Assembly (NCBI RefSeq): GCF_900116425.1
Contig: NZ_FPAS01000001.1
Span: 744,001-808,000, forward strand
DNA length: 64,000 bases
Origin: Lishizhenia tianjinensis
Lineage (GTDB): Bacteria; Bacteroidota; Bacteroidia; Flavobacteriales_D; Crocinitomicaceae
Direction: 5' to 3'
The position numbers and the translations under genes are program-made. Positions 44,808-53,859 of the stretch are shown here, in pieces (positions within the stretch are counted from its first letter, which is position 1; every line of letters starts with the position of its first letter). The notes beneath the pieces are model-generated. The model did not search any database and was not told the DNA's origin. It saw nothing but the letters and a program-made list of their open reading frames with translations.

Positions 44808-47800
44808 TTATTGAACAACTACTCTAAATGTTTTAGCTGTCGTTGCGTTATAAACCTCTACGAAATACACACCTGTTTCTAGTGTTGAAAGATCCACTTT
44901 CGATACACTATTTTGTGCCAAAGTTTCATTTCCATTTACCACTTTTTGTCCGTTCACATTGTAAACGATAAAGTTGAAACTTCCACTACTTGCATTGTTC
45001 GCTATATTCAATACACCTGTTGTTGGGTTAGGGTAAACTTCTAAACCTTCAAACACTGCATCTTCCACGTTCAATGCATTACACGTTGCATCTACTGTTA
45101 TCAATACGGTTGATGTATCTTCAGGACAAACTCCATTTCCTGTAATGTAATCGAAGTTAAACTGACCCGGAACAGATCCTGCATTGTAGTCATTCCCTTG
45201 AATCATAACATTAGATGGGTCGTACCAAGTACCTCCTAAATCTATTGTACCTGTTAAACCTTCAAATAAATTAAACTCTTGGTTCAAACAAAGAACTAAG
45301 TTACCACTCACTCCTGCTTGAGAAGGACCGTAAATTAATACCTCTTGCATTACGCTATCAGAAGCACATCCATCCACTACTTCGTACTCGAAAGTAAAGG
45401 TTTGGAACGCCAAAGTTTGCGTTGGGAAAATAGATCCACTAAAGTTTAAAGTTGGTGTTTCTTCATACCAAGTTCCACCCATTACATCGTAACCAGTAAT
45501 ACCATTGAATAAATCCACTGTATCTCCAGAACAAACTTCAATTAAACCTGTTGTAGTACCCGCTTCTGGATCTACATCACGCAATAAAATAGAGAATAAA
45601 CCTGTGTTAGAAGAAGATTCTGAATCGTGTACCAAGTAATAAGTTTGACCTACAGTTAAACCACACACACTAAAGTAAGGAGCATTAGAACTTCCGTCTA
45701 AAGCATCATCATTCGCTGCTACTAAATTGTAAGAAGAAAAACCGTTACAGTTAGATACTTCGTAAATAGCAATCTGTCCAGAGAAACCTTCATCTTTACC
45801 TGAGATGTAAACATTTCCACTTGTTGGTGCTGTAAATGTATACCATGTTGTAGCATCAAATCCACCAGCTCCCCATCCTGTTGTAGACTGGTAGTTTGTT
45901 ACCGGTGGTGCAGCATTTGCCTCATTGGCTTGTACTGTTGCTCCCACGTTGCTGAAGTAATGAACCTCTCCATTCACTGGAATTTCTTCTGCTAAACAAG
46001 AAGAATCATTGGTTAAAGGCATAATCACAGTAAGTGGTCCTACGAAGTAAGAAGTATCTGGTCCACAAACCGCTTGAAAATACACATCATATACTCCAGA
46101 TCCCATTAATGAAGCATCAAAAATTGTATCTGTAAAGTTGTTGTCTACAGCAACAGTAGTTCCTGTATACAAATCAAATCCGTGCATTCCATACTGAAGG
46201 TTAAACCCAGTTGAAGGGTATAAGCCCGTTCCAGAACTTTCTATCCAGTTCCACTCCAAAGAAATAGAATCATCCATCGTTGCAGAGGTCATTGGAATAG
46301 GGTTAGAACAATGTGGTAGTGTAGAAATTTGTCCTAAAAGACCAAAATCACTTTGTAAAACACCAGGAATACAATCTGCAAAAATGTACACATCGTAAGT
46401 AGTTACATCATCTAATCCGAAAATGTTAACGGTGCTATTAGAACTTGTTAAGGTACCTAATCCACCCGTAGCAGGATCAAATCCAACAGGACCATAAACT
46501 ATCGTCCAATCGTTTTCATTGGCCAAACCTGCATTCCAAGAAATAGATGCTGATGTTGCCGTAATTCCTGTTACAGAAAATCCTTCTGGCTTAGGACAAT
46601 CTGTGTAATAAAGATTCACACATGAATTATTTTGTAAGTAGTTTACATCGTCGTAAGATACCACTACTGGGTTGTAGTTTCCAGTGGCACCTATAGATGC
46701 AGACCCACCAAAGTCGTATTGTGCTTGAGAACCTCCAAATTCAACATCTTCATAAACAAAGAAAATCTCACCTGTAGCTTCATCAATTTGAGCTTGGAAA
46801 GTAATGTTTTGTCCAACAACCCCACTAAAGTGTGGACGCGTCTCCCATTGTACAATGAAAGTTCTATTTGGAGCAGAACCTACAGTTTGGTAGTAAACAG
46901 ATCCCGTTTCACTGTCTAAATCATCCCAGAAAGGATAGATTCCCGTATTGGCACCATTGATTGTTCCTCCCGTTGGTACAAAACCAGTAGCGGTTCCTAA
47001 AATAATACCACCATTGTTACCTATAGAAATATTGTTCACTGTTTGACCTTGGTAGAACAAAGCAAAAGGCAAGCTCACTCCTACGTTACCATCATCGGCT
47101 AAATTCTCAGATGTTCCTGTAGAAGAAATATCCACAAAACCTTGTGTTGGACAGTCAGGACGGTGATCCATAAACAATCCTTGACCATAAGTATTGATCA
47201 TTGCAGCACCGGCGTATCCACTTGTATCTCCAGGTGAACAAATATTTCTTACGTATACATCGTATTCCATATCTGCCGTTAAACCTTGAATTTCAAAAGG
47301 AAGTGCTGTTACAATTCCTGTTGTACCTGTTCCAGTACCCGGAGTAAATCCTACCGCACCATACTCGTATTGGTAACTCGCTGCAGTAGCATTAACATCA
47401 AAATCTAAAGTAGCCGTTGTTGTACCACTCATTACAGGGTGTAAGTTAGAAGGTGCTGGACAAGTAACTTGTTCTATTATCGACCAGTTTTCTATATACA
47501 TCCAGTAATCTCCTGTTGCCCAGTTAGCTTCCAACGCATAACGAACATTAGAACCCGCTGGCACTTCTACTGCCGTAGTAAAAGTAGATACCGTAGCACA
47601 GTTTGTTGAAGGTTGGTGATTGGTAGCATCGATAATTGTATCGGTTGCCCAAGTAGTTCCTCCGTCAATAGAGTGCTTTAACTCTAATGTACCGAATGTT
47701 GCTGGTGTGGCACCACCACCTGACCAGTTAATAATTTTGTAATCAAAGGAGATGTCTATTTGTCCCCCAGATGCAGGCTCATCATTGGTAATCAGGTCTG

Positions 47801-48002
47801 CATAGTTATACGTGGTATTATAAAGGTTTGCTCTAATTGCATTTGAACTACAAGTTGTTGTAGTAGTAGTTGCAAAACTAGTAGCACTAAAGTTCCCTGG
47901 AATTCCAGATGAAAAATCTTCATCTATGAAAACCTGAGACATTGCTGTTCCAGCACCCAAGCAAAGCGAGGTTGTTAAGAACAATTGTGTAAGTTTTTTC
48001 AT
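44808..48002 (-). CDS. Large T9SS-secreted surface protein with fibronectin III domains
   Basis: This encodes 1064 residues, signal MKKLTQLFLTTSLCLGAGTAMSQ. A jelly-roll/MAM-like domain (about 25-180) precedes FN3 units (CPAPSNLHPVMSGTTTATLD, ITATSASISWNAG, ...), a domain shared with the protein at 4972-9378 (DGNVGVSLPFALFYQGQTVNNISIGNNGGIIL), a putative prepeptidase domain (DDALDGSSNAPYFSVCGLTVG), two Ig-like units and a T9SS type A sorting domain at about 985-1064 (LEVYPNPTTGVLNIAN...GVYFVEVYNATTAKTFRVVVQ). Exported to the cell surface; probably adhesive. No catalytic motif seen. Confidence 0.85.
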   Translation of the reverse strand: MKKLTQLFLTTSLCLGAGTAMSQVFIDEDFSSGIPGNFSATSFATTTTTTCSSNAIRANLYNTTYNYADLITNDEPASGGQIDISFDYKIINWSGGGATPATFGTLELKHSIDGGTTWATDTIIDATNHQPSTNCATVSTFTTAVEVPAGSNVRYALEANWATGDYWMYIENWSIIEQVTCPAPSNLHPVMSGTTTATLDFDVNATAASYQYEYGAVGFTPGTGTGTTGIVTALPFEIQGLTADMEYDVYVRNICSPGDTSGYAGAAMINTYGQGLFMDHRPDCPTQGFVDISSTGTSENLADDGNVGVSLPFALFYQGQTVNNISIGNNGGIILGTATGFVPTGGTINGANTGIYPFWDDLDSETGSVYYQTVGSAPNRTFIVQWETRPHFSGVVGQNITFQAQIDEATGEIFFVYEDVEFGGSQAQYDFGGSASIGATGNYNPVVVSYDDVNYLQNNSCVNLYYTDCPKPEGFSVTGITATSASISWNAGLANENDWTIVYGPVGFDPATGGLGTLTSSNSTVNIFGLDDVTTYDVYIFADCIPGVLQSDFGLLGQISTLPHCSNPIPMTSATMDDSISLEWNWIESSGTGLYPSTGFNLQYGMHGFDLYTGTTVAVDNNFTDTIFDASLMGSGVYDVYFQAVCGPDTSYFVGPLTVIMPLTNDSSCLAEEIPVNGEVHYFSNVGATVQANEANAAPPVTNYQSTTGWGAGGFDATTWYTFTAPTSGNVYISGKDEGFSGQIAIYEVSNCNGFSSYNLVAANDDALDGSSNAPYFSVCGLTVGQTYYLVHDSESSSNTGLFSILLRDVDPEAGTTTGLIEVCSGDTVDLFNGITGYDVMGGTWYEETPTLNFSGSIFPTQTLAFQTFTFEYEVVDGCASDSVMQEVLIYGPSQAGVSGNLVLCLNQEFNLFEGLTGTIDLGGTWYDPSNVMIQGNDYNAGSVPGQFNFDYITGNGVCPEDTSTVLITVDATCNALNVEDAVFEGLEVYPNPTTGVLNIANNASSGSFNFIVYNVNGQKVVNGNETLAQNSVSKVDLSTLETGVYFVEVYNATTAKTFRVVVQ

Positions 48003-48328
48003 GTTTAATTTTGATTTATATGTGCCTCAAAATTACCCACGAGAAAGAGTACAACCTAGAAAAGCAAGCTAAATCTGTGAAATTTCAAGGGACAAATCGC
48101 GGACAAGTGTGAAATTTCAAACAATTAAAATTGAATACTATCAACCCTTAGTGTAAATCAACCTAGCGCATTACAAAAACATTAAACCTGTACGAATAAA
48201 ACATAAAGTAAATATTCTTTCAAAGAGCACAAATAAGCGCTTTACAAAGACATTTTTAAGCTTTTATAAAGAAGTCGTTAAAACTTTGAAAAACTCTTTC
48301 TAACTATGCACCGATTTTTGAAAGAAAC
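48003..48328. other. Divergent intergenic region (326 bp)
   Basis: AT-rich; holds the promoters of the T9SS protein and the MFS gene. No tRNA, gene or convincing hairpin was found. Confidence 0.35.
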
Positions 48329-49489
48329 ATGAACAATACCCTTAAAATATATCTGCTCACTCTCATTTGTTTTGTGGCTGGAACTTCAGAATTTGTAATT
48401 GTTGGAGTATTGGACAAAATAGCAGGTGACATAGGTATTTCTGTTTCTATGGCCGGACAACTCATTACAGTATTTGCCATTACCGCGGCACTCGGAACAC
48501 CTGTGGCCATCTATAGAATGCGTAAAATGAACCAAAAACATGTGTTAATTATCGCTTTATTAACCTTTACGTTAGGTTCTCTATTAATGACGCTAAGTAA
48601 AAACTTTAACCTTCTCTTACTGGCACGTGTAATTATGGCGTTAGGAATGGGGGTTTTTAATGTGTTGTGTTTTATTGTAGCTTCAGAACTTGCTCCCGAG
48701 CACAAGAAGGCAGGTGCTGTGGCTACCGTTACTGTGGGCTATAATGCCGCATTAATAGTTGGTTTACCTGTTGGGCGCATCATTACAGAGCATTTTGGAT
48801 GGCAAAGTATCTTTATAGGTACCAGTATACTTTCCTTGGCTTTCATAGCTCTTTTAGCCAAACACCTCCCCTCCTTTCCCGCAACTACCGTATTGCCTTT
48901 AAAAGATCAAATACGCGTGTTTAAGCGACCTATTATTGTATTGAGTTTGGCCATGTCTTTCTTTTGGATTTTGGGCTACTCCTCACTTTACTCTTACATC
49001 ACTCCCTTTCTTAAGGAAACATCTTTAATAAAGGAAAGTACCTTTAGTCTGGCCTTTCTTGCATTTGGAGTATCAACATTAATCGGTAATAAGTCTGGGG
49101 GGTATTTTGGTGATAGATTTGGAATACCCAACACCATCGCTACGAGTATGTTTATTCATTTAATTATACTCCTCACCCTTTCTTTATGTATAGGTACACA
49201 TCCTTACTTAACCATAATTCTTCTCATGGCTTGGGCTATGGCAGCATGGTTACCCGGTCCCTTATTTCGTTTCAGTATCATGAATTTATCGCATGAAGCA
49301 AAAAGCGTTATTCTAAGCATTTACAACTCCATTATTCAATTCGGTTTTGCTGTGGGTGCTGCTTTGGGAGGTTTGGAAATTGATACCATAGGTACGGGCT
49401 ATCTTTCTTGGACTGCCGCTGGTATAGTTGGTATCTCCTTCTTACTTACTTTAAAATATTGGAAGCAAAGAAAGAATGTGGAAGTTTAG
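48329..49489 (+). CDS. MFS transporter (DHA1/AraJ-like)
   Basis: This encodes 386 residues with 12 predicted helices. The start NTLKIYLLTLICFVAGTSEF matches the AraJ/YdhP/PbuE branch (the TSEF motif in helix 1). Further family marks are RVIMALGMGVFNVLCFIVAS, GAVATVTVGYNAALIVGLPVGR and GWQSIFIG, then GYFGDRFG in the second half. These proton-driven exporters move sugars, nucleosides or drugs across the inner membrane; the substrate here is not predictable. Single gene. Confidence 0.9.
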   Translation: MNNTLKIYLLTLICFVAGTSEFVIVGVLDKIAGDIGISVSMAGQLITVFAITAALGTPVAIYRMRKMNQKHVLIIALLTFTLGSLLMTLSKNFNLLLLARVIMALGMGVFNVLCFIVASELAPEHKKAGAVATVTVGYNAALIVGLPVGRIITEHFGWQSIFIGTSILSLAFIALLAKHLPSFPATTVLPLKDQIRVFKRPIIVLSLAMSFFWILGYSSLYSYITPFLKETSLIKESTFSLAFLAFGVSTLIGNKSGGYFGDRFGIPNTIATSMFIHLIILLTLSLCIGTHPYLTIILLMAWAMAAWLPGPLFRFSIMNLSHEAKSVILSIYNSIIQFGFAVGAALGGLEIDTIGTGYLSWTAAGIVGISFLLTLKYWKQRKNVEV

Positions 49490-50229
49490 CCTTTCCTCGT
49501 TCTTCTTTAATTCCACACCCAACATTCCACAATACACGAATTTCTGTAGTAAATCTCTCCAAAAAGAAGTAAAATTTCACAGTTAACCAGGTAATACAAC
49601 AAATTCAGCCCAGCTATTTTTCACTGAAAACTTCTTTCCAATAAGAATTCAAAAAAAATATTGAGGTTCTCAACTAATAAGTTATTGAACCAATTCAATT
49701 TCATAAACATAAGTAGAACAGTCGCCACCTCTTTTTTGGTCTTGTTTTCAACTAAAAAAAACACAAGGAAAACGCACTGACCACCCTAAAATTAGATGCT
49801 ACTCACCTTTGATTCAGCCCCAAAATAAGCTAAATTTAAGGGAAGAATTTTGCAGGACTTTCGATAAAGTCGAGAAACTTATTCTACCTCTTTTTAAGCG
49901 ATTCGAAGCTGCAATTTTCGTTTACTTTTTACAATAAACTTTCGTCATGGAACATCTATTGATTTCAATATTCAATCTGTCCTTGGGAAAGTTATGTCTT
50001 AAACCCTCAAATGCGTTAGCCCCAAGCTTCAGTAAATACCCCACTGTAATTACGCCCGCTAATGTGCTTGAAAAAATCTTGTTATTAGGAGAACAAAAAA
50101 AAACTTATGCGCTTGGATTATTTTATTTACCCCAAAACAATGTCAATGGCAACCACGCCCCCTTTTTTACATGGAGAGGTATGCTTTTTAATACCTCCTT
50201 AAACTTTACACACTTTAAAAAAAATAGTC
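49490..50229. other. Long non-coding stretch (740 bp)
   Basis: No gene with convincing coding character. An open frame from 49947 runs into the next gene in another frame, has no signal or domain, and looks accidental. A small dyad GACTTTCGATAAAGTC lies at 49858-49873. Otherwise nothing recognised. Confidence 0.35.
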
Positions 50230-52152
50230 ATGAAACGAATACGCACACTTGTACTTGTATCTATATTATTGGGAACAAATTCCTTTGCCCAAGATATATC
50301 CGTAGATGCTAGTTATGGAATTCAAGGAAGTAATACAGCAATCTTAAATTCCGCTATAGAAACCACGGCAAACTCCTTACTACAAAGCAATGGAAAACTT
50401 TTGGTGGTTTGTAAGTCGGTAGACTCCACCTACCTGGTTAGGTTTGATTCCAATGGAAACTTAGACCTTTCTTTTGCACAAAATGGGGTGTTAAATTTAA
50501 ACATAGCCCCCTTATTAATTTTTGATCCTTACCTGGCAAAACCCAGTATCCCCATTGGTCTTACCCAACAAAGGGATGGTAAAATATTGGTAAGTGCTCA
50601 AAACATCCTTCAACGTTTTTATGAAGACGGAAACATAGACCCGCTATTCGGAATTAATGGTCGAAGCGTTCTTCCCCTTGCTTCAGATCACCAATTTCCC
50701 TACTACAATGTAATTATAGAAAAAGAAGACAGGAACATCCTGGTTATGGGAACCCAAAACACGAATTTCAATTACTTTGTTTGGTGTGGAACAGGTGTTG
50801 GTGGACCAAGTATACCTACCTATATCTACAGCACACAAATTACCCCAAATGGAGCAATAGATATCAACTATGGTAACGAAGGATTATCTCATCCCATAGA
50901 AGCACCGCATAGCAGTTTAATAGCTGATTATAAAGTTCAGGCAGATGGAAAAATTCTCCTTCTTACCAATTACGCCAACAGTCAAGGAGCGGGAGATTAT
51001 GGTTGGCAACAACTCTACAGGTTTCAAACAGACGGAAGCATAGATAATTCTTTCGAAGCCTATAATCCCAATACCTTGAGCTATACCCAGCAAGGATATG
51101 CCATAGATCTTTTGTCTGACGGAAAAATAATTTGTGCTGGGCGTACTACCTTAAGTAACCATTACACCTTAACACGCTACAACACTGACGGTACTATGGA
51201 TGCTCAAACTAACGTTGTAAACATCCCTAACCGTATATTGGAACCCAGTATGTATCCTAATGCCATAGCCCTACATAGTTTAGACAACGATGATATAATT
51301 GTGGCTGCGGTAGACAAAGAAGCTTACTTCCCGGTTGACCCCAGAGCAGATACTGCGGTGGTCGTTTATTTCGACAGAGATTTCAACATTAAACACGAAT
51401 GTGAAATAGGTCCATTTAGAGCCGGAAAAGGTAATCCTTCTAGCCTGCAAATTCAGGAAGATGGAAAAATACTTATTGCAGGAATTCAAATCCAGCAACA
51501 AGTAAAAAGTATGTTCGTTTCACGCTACACCCCTCATGCGGTAGAAATCACTTATTTAGACATTACAGTTTGTGATTCCTACAACATAGGTAAACTTACT
51601 TTAGACAAACCCGGTTTGCACTTGGTGGTACTCAAAAAAGAAAATGGATGTGATAGCCTTATCGTTATAGATCTTACCATTGCTCCCCTCCATAGTGAAA
51701 TAAAACAAAAGGGTAATTTGCTAACGGCTCTGCCAGCGGGACATACCTATCAATGGATAGATTGTAAAACATCAACGCCTATAACTGGCGCTACGGCTCA
51801 AACTTTTAGACCAAGTGCACACGGTACTTACGCAGTGATCATCTCCTCTGAAAATTGTACAGAAATGTCAAACTGTTTAACCCATTTCCCATTAAACGTA
51901 CTTCTGGAATACGTGACGAATTCAAGAGTTTCTCCCAACCCTTCACAAGGTCAAATAAACATACAAACAGAACCCACTGAGGAGGATATAAGTATAGTCA
52001 TCACAAACACCATGGGACAAGTAGTTTACAAAACCCAAGTTGCTTATCAAGCCTCCATACCTCTGGACTTAAACCTTCCAGATGGCGTTTATATTTTAAG
52101 TATACACACCCTCAAGGGAATAGAAAGCAAAAAAATACTCATACAACGTTAG
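50230..52152 (+). CDS. T9SS surface protein with delta-60 beta-propeller repeats
   Basis: This encodes 640 residues, signal MKRIRTLVLVSILLGTNSFAQ. Several delta-60 repeats of about 55 residues are visible (SNGNLDLSFAQNGVLNLN, YEDGNIDPLFGINGRSV, QTDGSIDNSFEAYN, NTDGTMDAQTNVV with following DGKI or EDGKILIAG), a putative beta-propeller. One GCDSLIVIDLTI repeat and an Ig-like unit (YQWIDCKTSTPITGATAQTF) resemble parts of the LamG protein at 37116-40322. The C-terminus is a T9SS sorting domain (RVSPNPSQGQINI...GVYILSIHTLKGIESKKILIQR). Probably displayed on the cell surface. Confidence 0.85.
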   Translation: MKRIRTLVLVSILLGTNSFAQDISVDASYGIQGSNTAILNSAIETTANSLLQSNGKLLVVCKSVDSTYLVRFDSNGNLDLSFAQNGVLNLNIAPLLIFDPYLAKPSIPIGLTQQRDGKILVSAQNILQRFYEDGNIDPLFGINGRSVLPLASDHQFPYYNVIIEKEDRNILVMGTQNTNFNYFVWCGTGVGGPSIPTYIYSTQITPNGAIDINYGNEGLSHPIEAPHSSLIADYKVQADGKILLLTNYANSQGAGDYGWQQLYRFQTDGSIDNSFEAYNPNTLSYTQQGYAIDLLSDGKIICAGRTTLSNHYTLTRYNTDGTMDAQTNVVNIPNRILEPSMYPNAIALHSLDNDDIIVAAVDKEAYFPVDPRADTAVVVYFDRDFNIKHECEIGPFRAGKGNPSSLQIQEDGKILIAGIQIQQQVKSMFVSRYTPHAVEITYLDITVCDSYNIGKLTLDKPGLHLVVLKKENGCDSLIVIDLTIAPLHSEIKQKGNLLTALPAGHTYQWIDCKTSTPITGATAQTFRPSAHGTYAVIISSENCTEMSNCLTHFPLNVLLEYVTNSRVSPNPSQGQINIQTEPTEEDISIVITNTMGQVVYKTQVAYQASIPLDLNLPDGVYILSIHTLKGIESKKILIQR

Positions 52153-52204
52153 CCCAACTTACCAAAGTTGATGATAGATGAAACATTAAACACACAAACC
52201 GAAA

Positions 52205-52250
52205 ACAAACAACAAAGGCTGTCTCGTAAGGAGGCAGCCTTTGTTGTATC
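52205..52250. terminator. Shared terminator-like hairpin between convergent genes
   Basis: A 13-bp perfect stem ACAACAAAGGCTG (52209-52221) / CAGCCTTTGTTGT (52235-52247). T-runs are short, so it may work with Rho or simply bound both ends. Confidence 0.6.
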
Positions 52251-52268
52251 ATATATTCTGGGTTGGGG

Positions 52269-53648
52269 TTACTTTCCAATACAAAAATTAGCAAATATAT
52301 TCCCCAACAGATCATCGGTAGAAATTTCTCCTGTGATTTGACCGAGGTGGTAAAGGGCTTGGCGGATGTCCATGGCTACGAAGTCACCCGTGATGCCGGT
52401 TTCGAGTCCTTCTTTGGCTTTTTCTAAATCTGAAGAAGCTTTGATCAAATTATCGTAGTGACGAGCATTGGTAACGATGGTTGAATGCTCATCGAAGGAG
52501 TCACCTATGGAAATTTCATAGATGGCCGACTTCACTTTTTCCAAGTCCTGCTCATCTTTTCCGTAAATAAAGTGGAGCTCCACCCCTTCTCTTTTTACAA
52601 TGTTTGTTGTGATGTGCTCACGTGTTGCATCATCTATTTTATCATTCTTGGTCGCTACTACCAAAAGGTGTTTGGCAGCAGGCAATAAAGCAATGTCTTT
52701 GTTTACTTCTTCCACCGACGTATTCAAAGCATCAAACAAATAAACTACGGTATTGGCTTGTTCAATTTTTTGATGGGTACGTTCTATACCTATGCGCTCA
52801 ATTTCATCGCTGGCTTCACGTATTCCGGCAGTATCTATCAAACGGAAACTCACACCTTCTATATTGATGGTTTCTTCTATGGTGTCACGCGTCGTTCCAG
52901 GTATATCAGAAACAATGGCTCTCTCCTCTTGCAACAAACCGTTCAAAAGGGTAGATTTTCCAGCATTTGGTCGACCAACAAAGGCAACTGGAAAACCATT
53001 TTTAATAGCATTCCCCAAAGAGAAAGAACTCGCTAGTTTATTGGTATATTTCAAACATTTCTCTACCAATGCTTTCAATTGAGATCTATCGGCGAATTCT
53101 ACATCTTCTTCCGCAAAGTCCAATTCTAACTCCACCAAAGAGGCAAAGTTGATGAGTTCTTCACGCAAACCTTTTAATTCATTTGAGAATCCACCACGCA
53201 TCTGTTGCATGGCTACCTCGTGTGCTTTCGAAGATTGAGAAGCAATTAAATCTGCAATGGCTTCGGTTTGCGAAAGGTCCATCTTTCCATTGAAAAAGGC
53301 GCGCATAGAAAACTCACCAGGATTGGCCATTCTACACCCATTCTCCAACAAAAGTTGTATGATTTGCTGCTGAATAAAAACAGAACCGTGACAAGCAATT
53401 TCTGTTGTAGGTTCACCCGTGAAACTCTTTTTACCTTGAAAGACGTTAATCAATACTTCATCTATGATTCGGCCTTCAGCATTAACAATAGTTCCAAAAT
53501 GTGCGGTATGTGACGGAGCGTCTATCAAGGATTTGGAAAATATGCTACTGGTAATAGCAATAGCTTCTTCTCCCGAGACACGAATTACTGCGATAGCACC
53601 CATTCCGTTTGCCGTAGATAAGGCACAAATTGTTTCTGAACTATTCAT
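52269..53648 (-). CDS. mnmE: tRNA modification GTPase MnmE
   Basis: This encodes 459 residues from the ATG at 53648 (MNSSETICALSTANGMGAIAVIRVSG), the conserved N-terminus; an upstream extension is not conserved. It has the folate-binding N-terminal domain, a helical domain (about 120-215 and 380-455), the GTPase with GRPNAGKST, DTAGIR and TKND, and the C-terminal catalytic Cys motif CIGK. With MnmG it installs the cmnm5/mnm5 group on U34 of several tRNAs. Perfect -7 element upstream. Confidence 0.97.
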   Translation of the reverse strand: MNSSETICALSTANGMGAIAVIRVSGEEAIAITSSIFSKSLIDAPSHTAHFGTIVNAEGRIIDEVLINVFQGKKSFTGEPTTEIACHGSVFIQQQIIQLLLENGCRMANPGEFSMRAFFNGKMDLSQTEAIADLIASQSSKAHEVAMQQMRGGFSNELKGLREELINFASLVELELDFAEEDVEFADRSQLKALVEKCLKYTNKLASSFSLGNAIKNGFPVAFVGRPNAGKSTLLNGLLQEERAIVSDIPGTTRDTIEETINIEGVSFRLIDTAGIREASDEIERIGIERTHQKIEQANTVVYLFDALNTSVEEVNKDIALLPAAKHLLVVATKNDKIDDATREHITTNIVKREGVELHFIYGKDEQDLEKVKSAIYEISIGDSFDEHSTIVTNARHYDNLIKASSDLEKAKEGLETGITGDFVAMDIRQALYHLGQITGEISTDDLLGNIFANFCIGK

Positions 53649-53664
53649 ACTAAAAAATTTTGTG

Positions 53665-53672
53665 CAAAGATA
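53665..53672 (-). promoter_or_regulatory. Promoter -7 element of mnmE
   Basis: On the minus strand the sequence reads TATCTTTG, an exact TAnnTTTG, 17 bases before the mnmE ATG. The -33 element is not clear. Confidence 0.5.
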
Positions 53673-53859
53673 GGCTTTAGATTGAATTTGTACAGATCCT
53701 GAGTTGCTTATCACTCTATTTGTGTGAAGTGCAAGTGTTCATCCCCAAAAAAAGTTAGTTCGTGTTAAATATTAAGCTATTCATCAATTAATGTTAACGT
53801 TATGTTTACGTTTCTACAAAAGATGAACTAATTTTAGCGCAGAAAATAAATCAAACAGA

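Noticed and set aside
49947-50312. 121-residue frame before the delta-60 gene
   Set aside because: It overlaps the real signal peptide region in another frame, has no domain or signal, and atypical composition.
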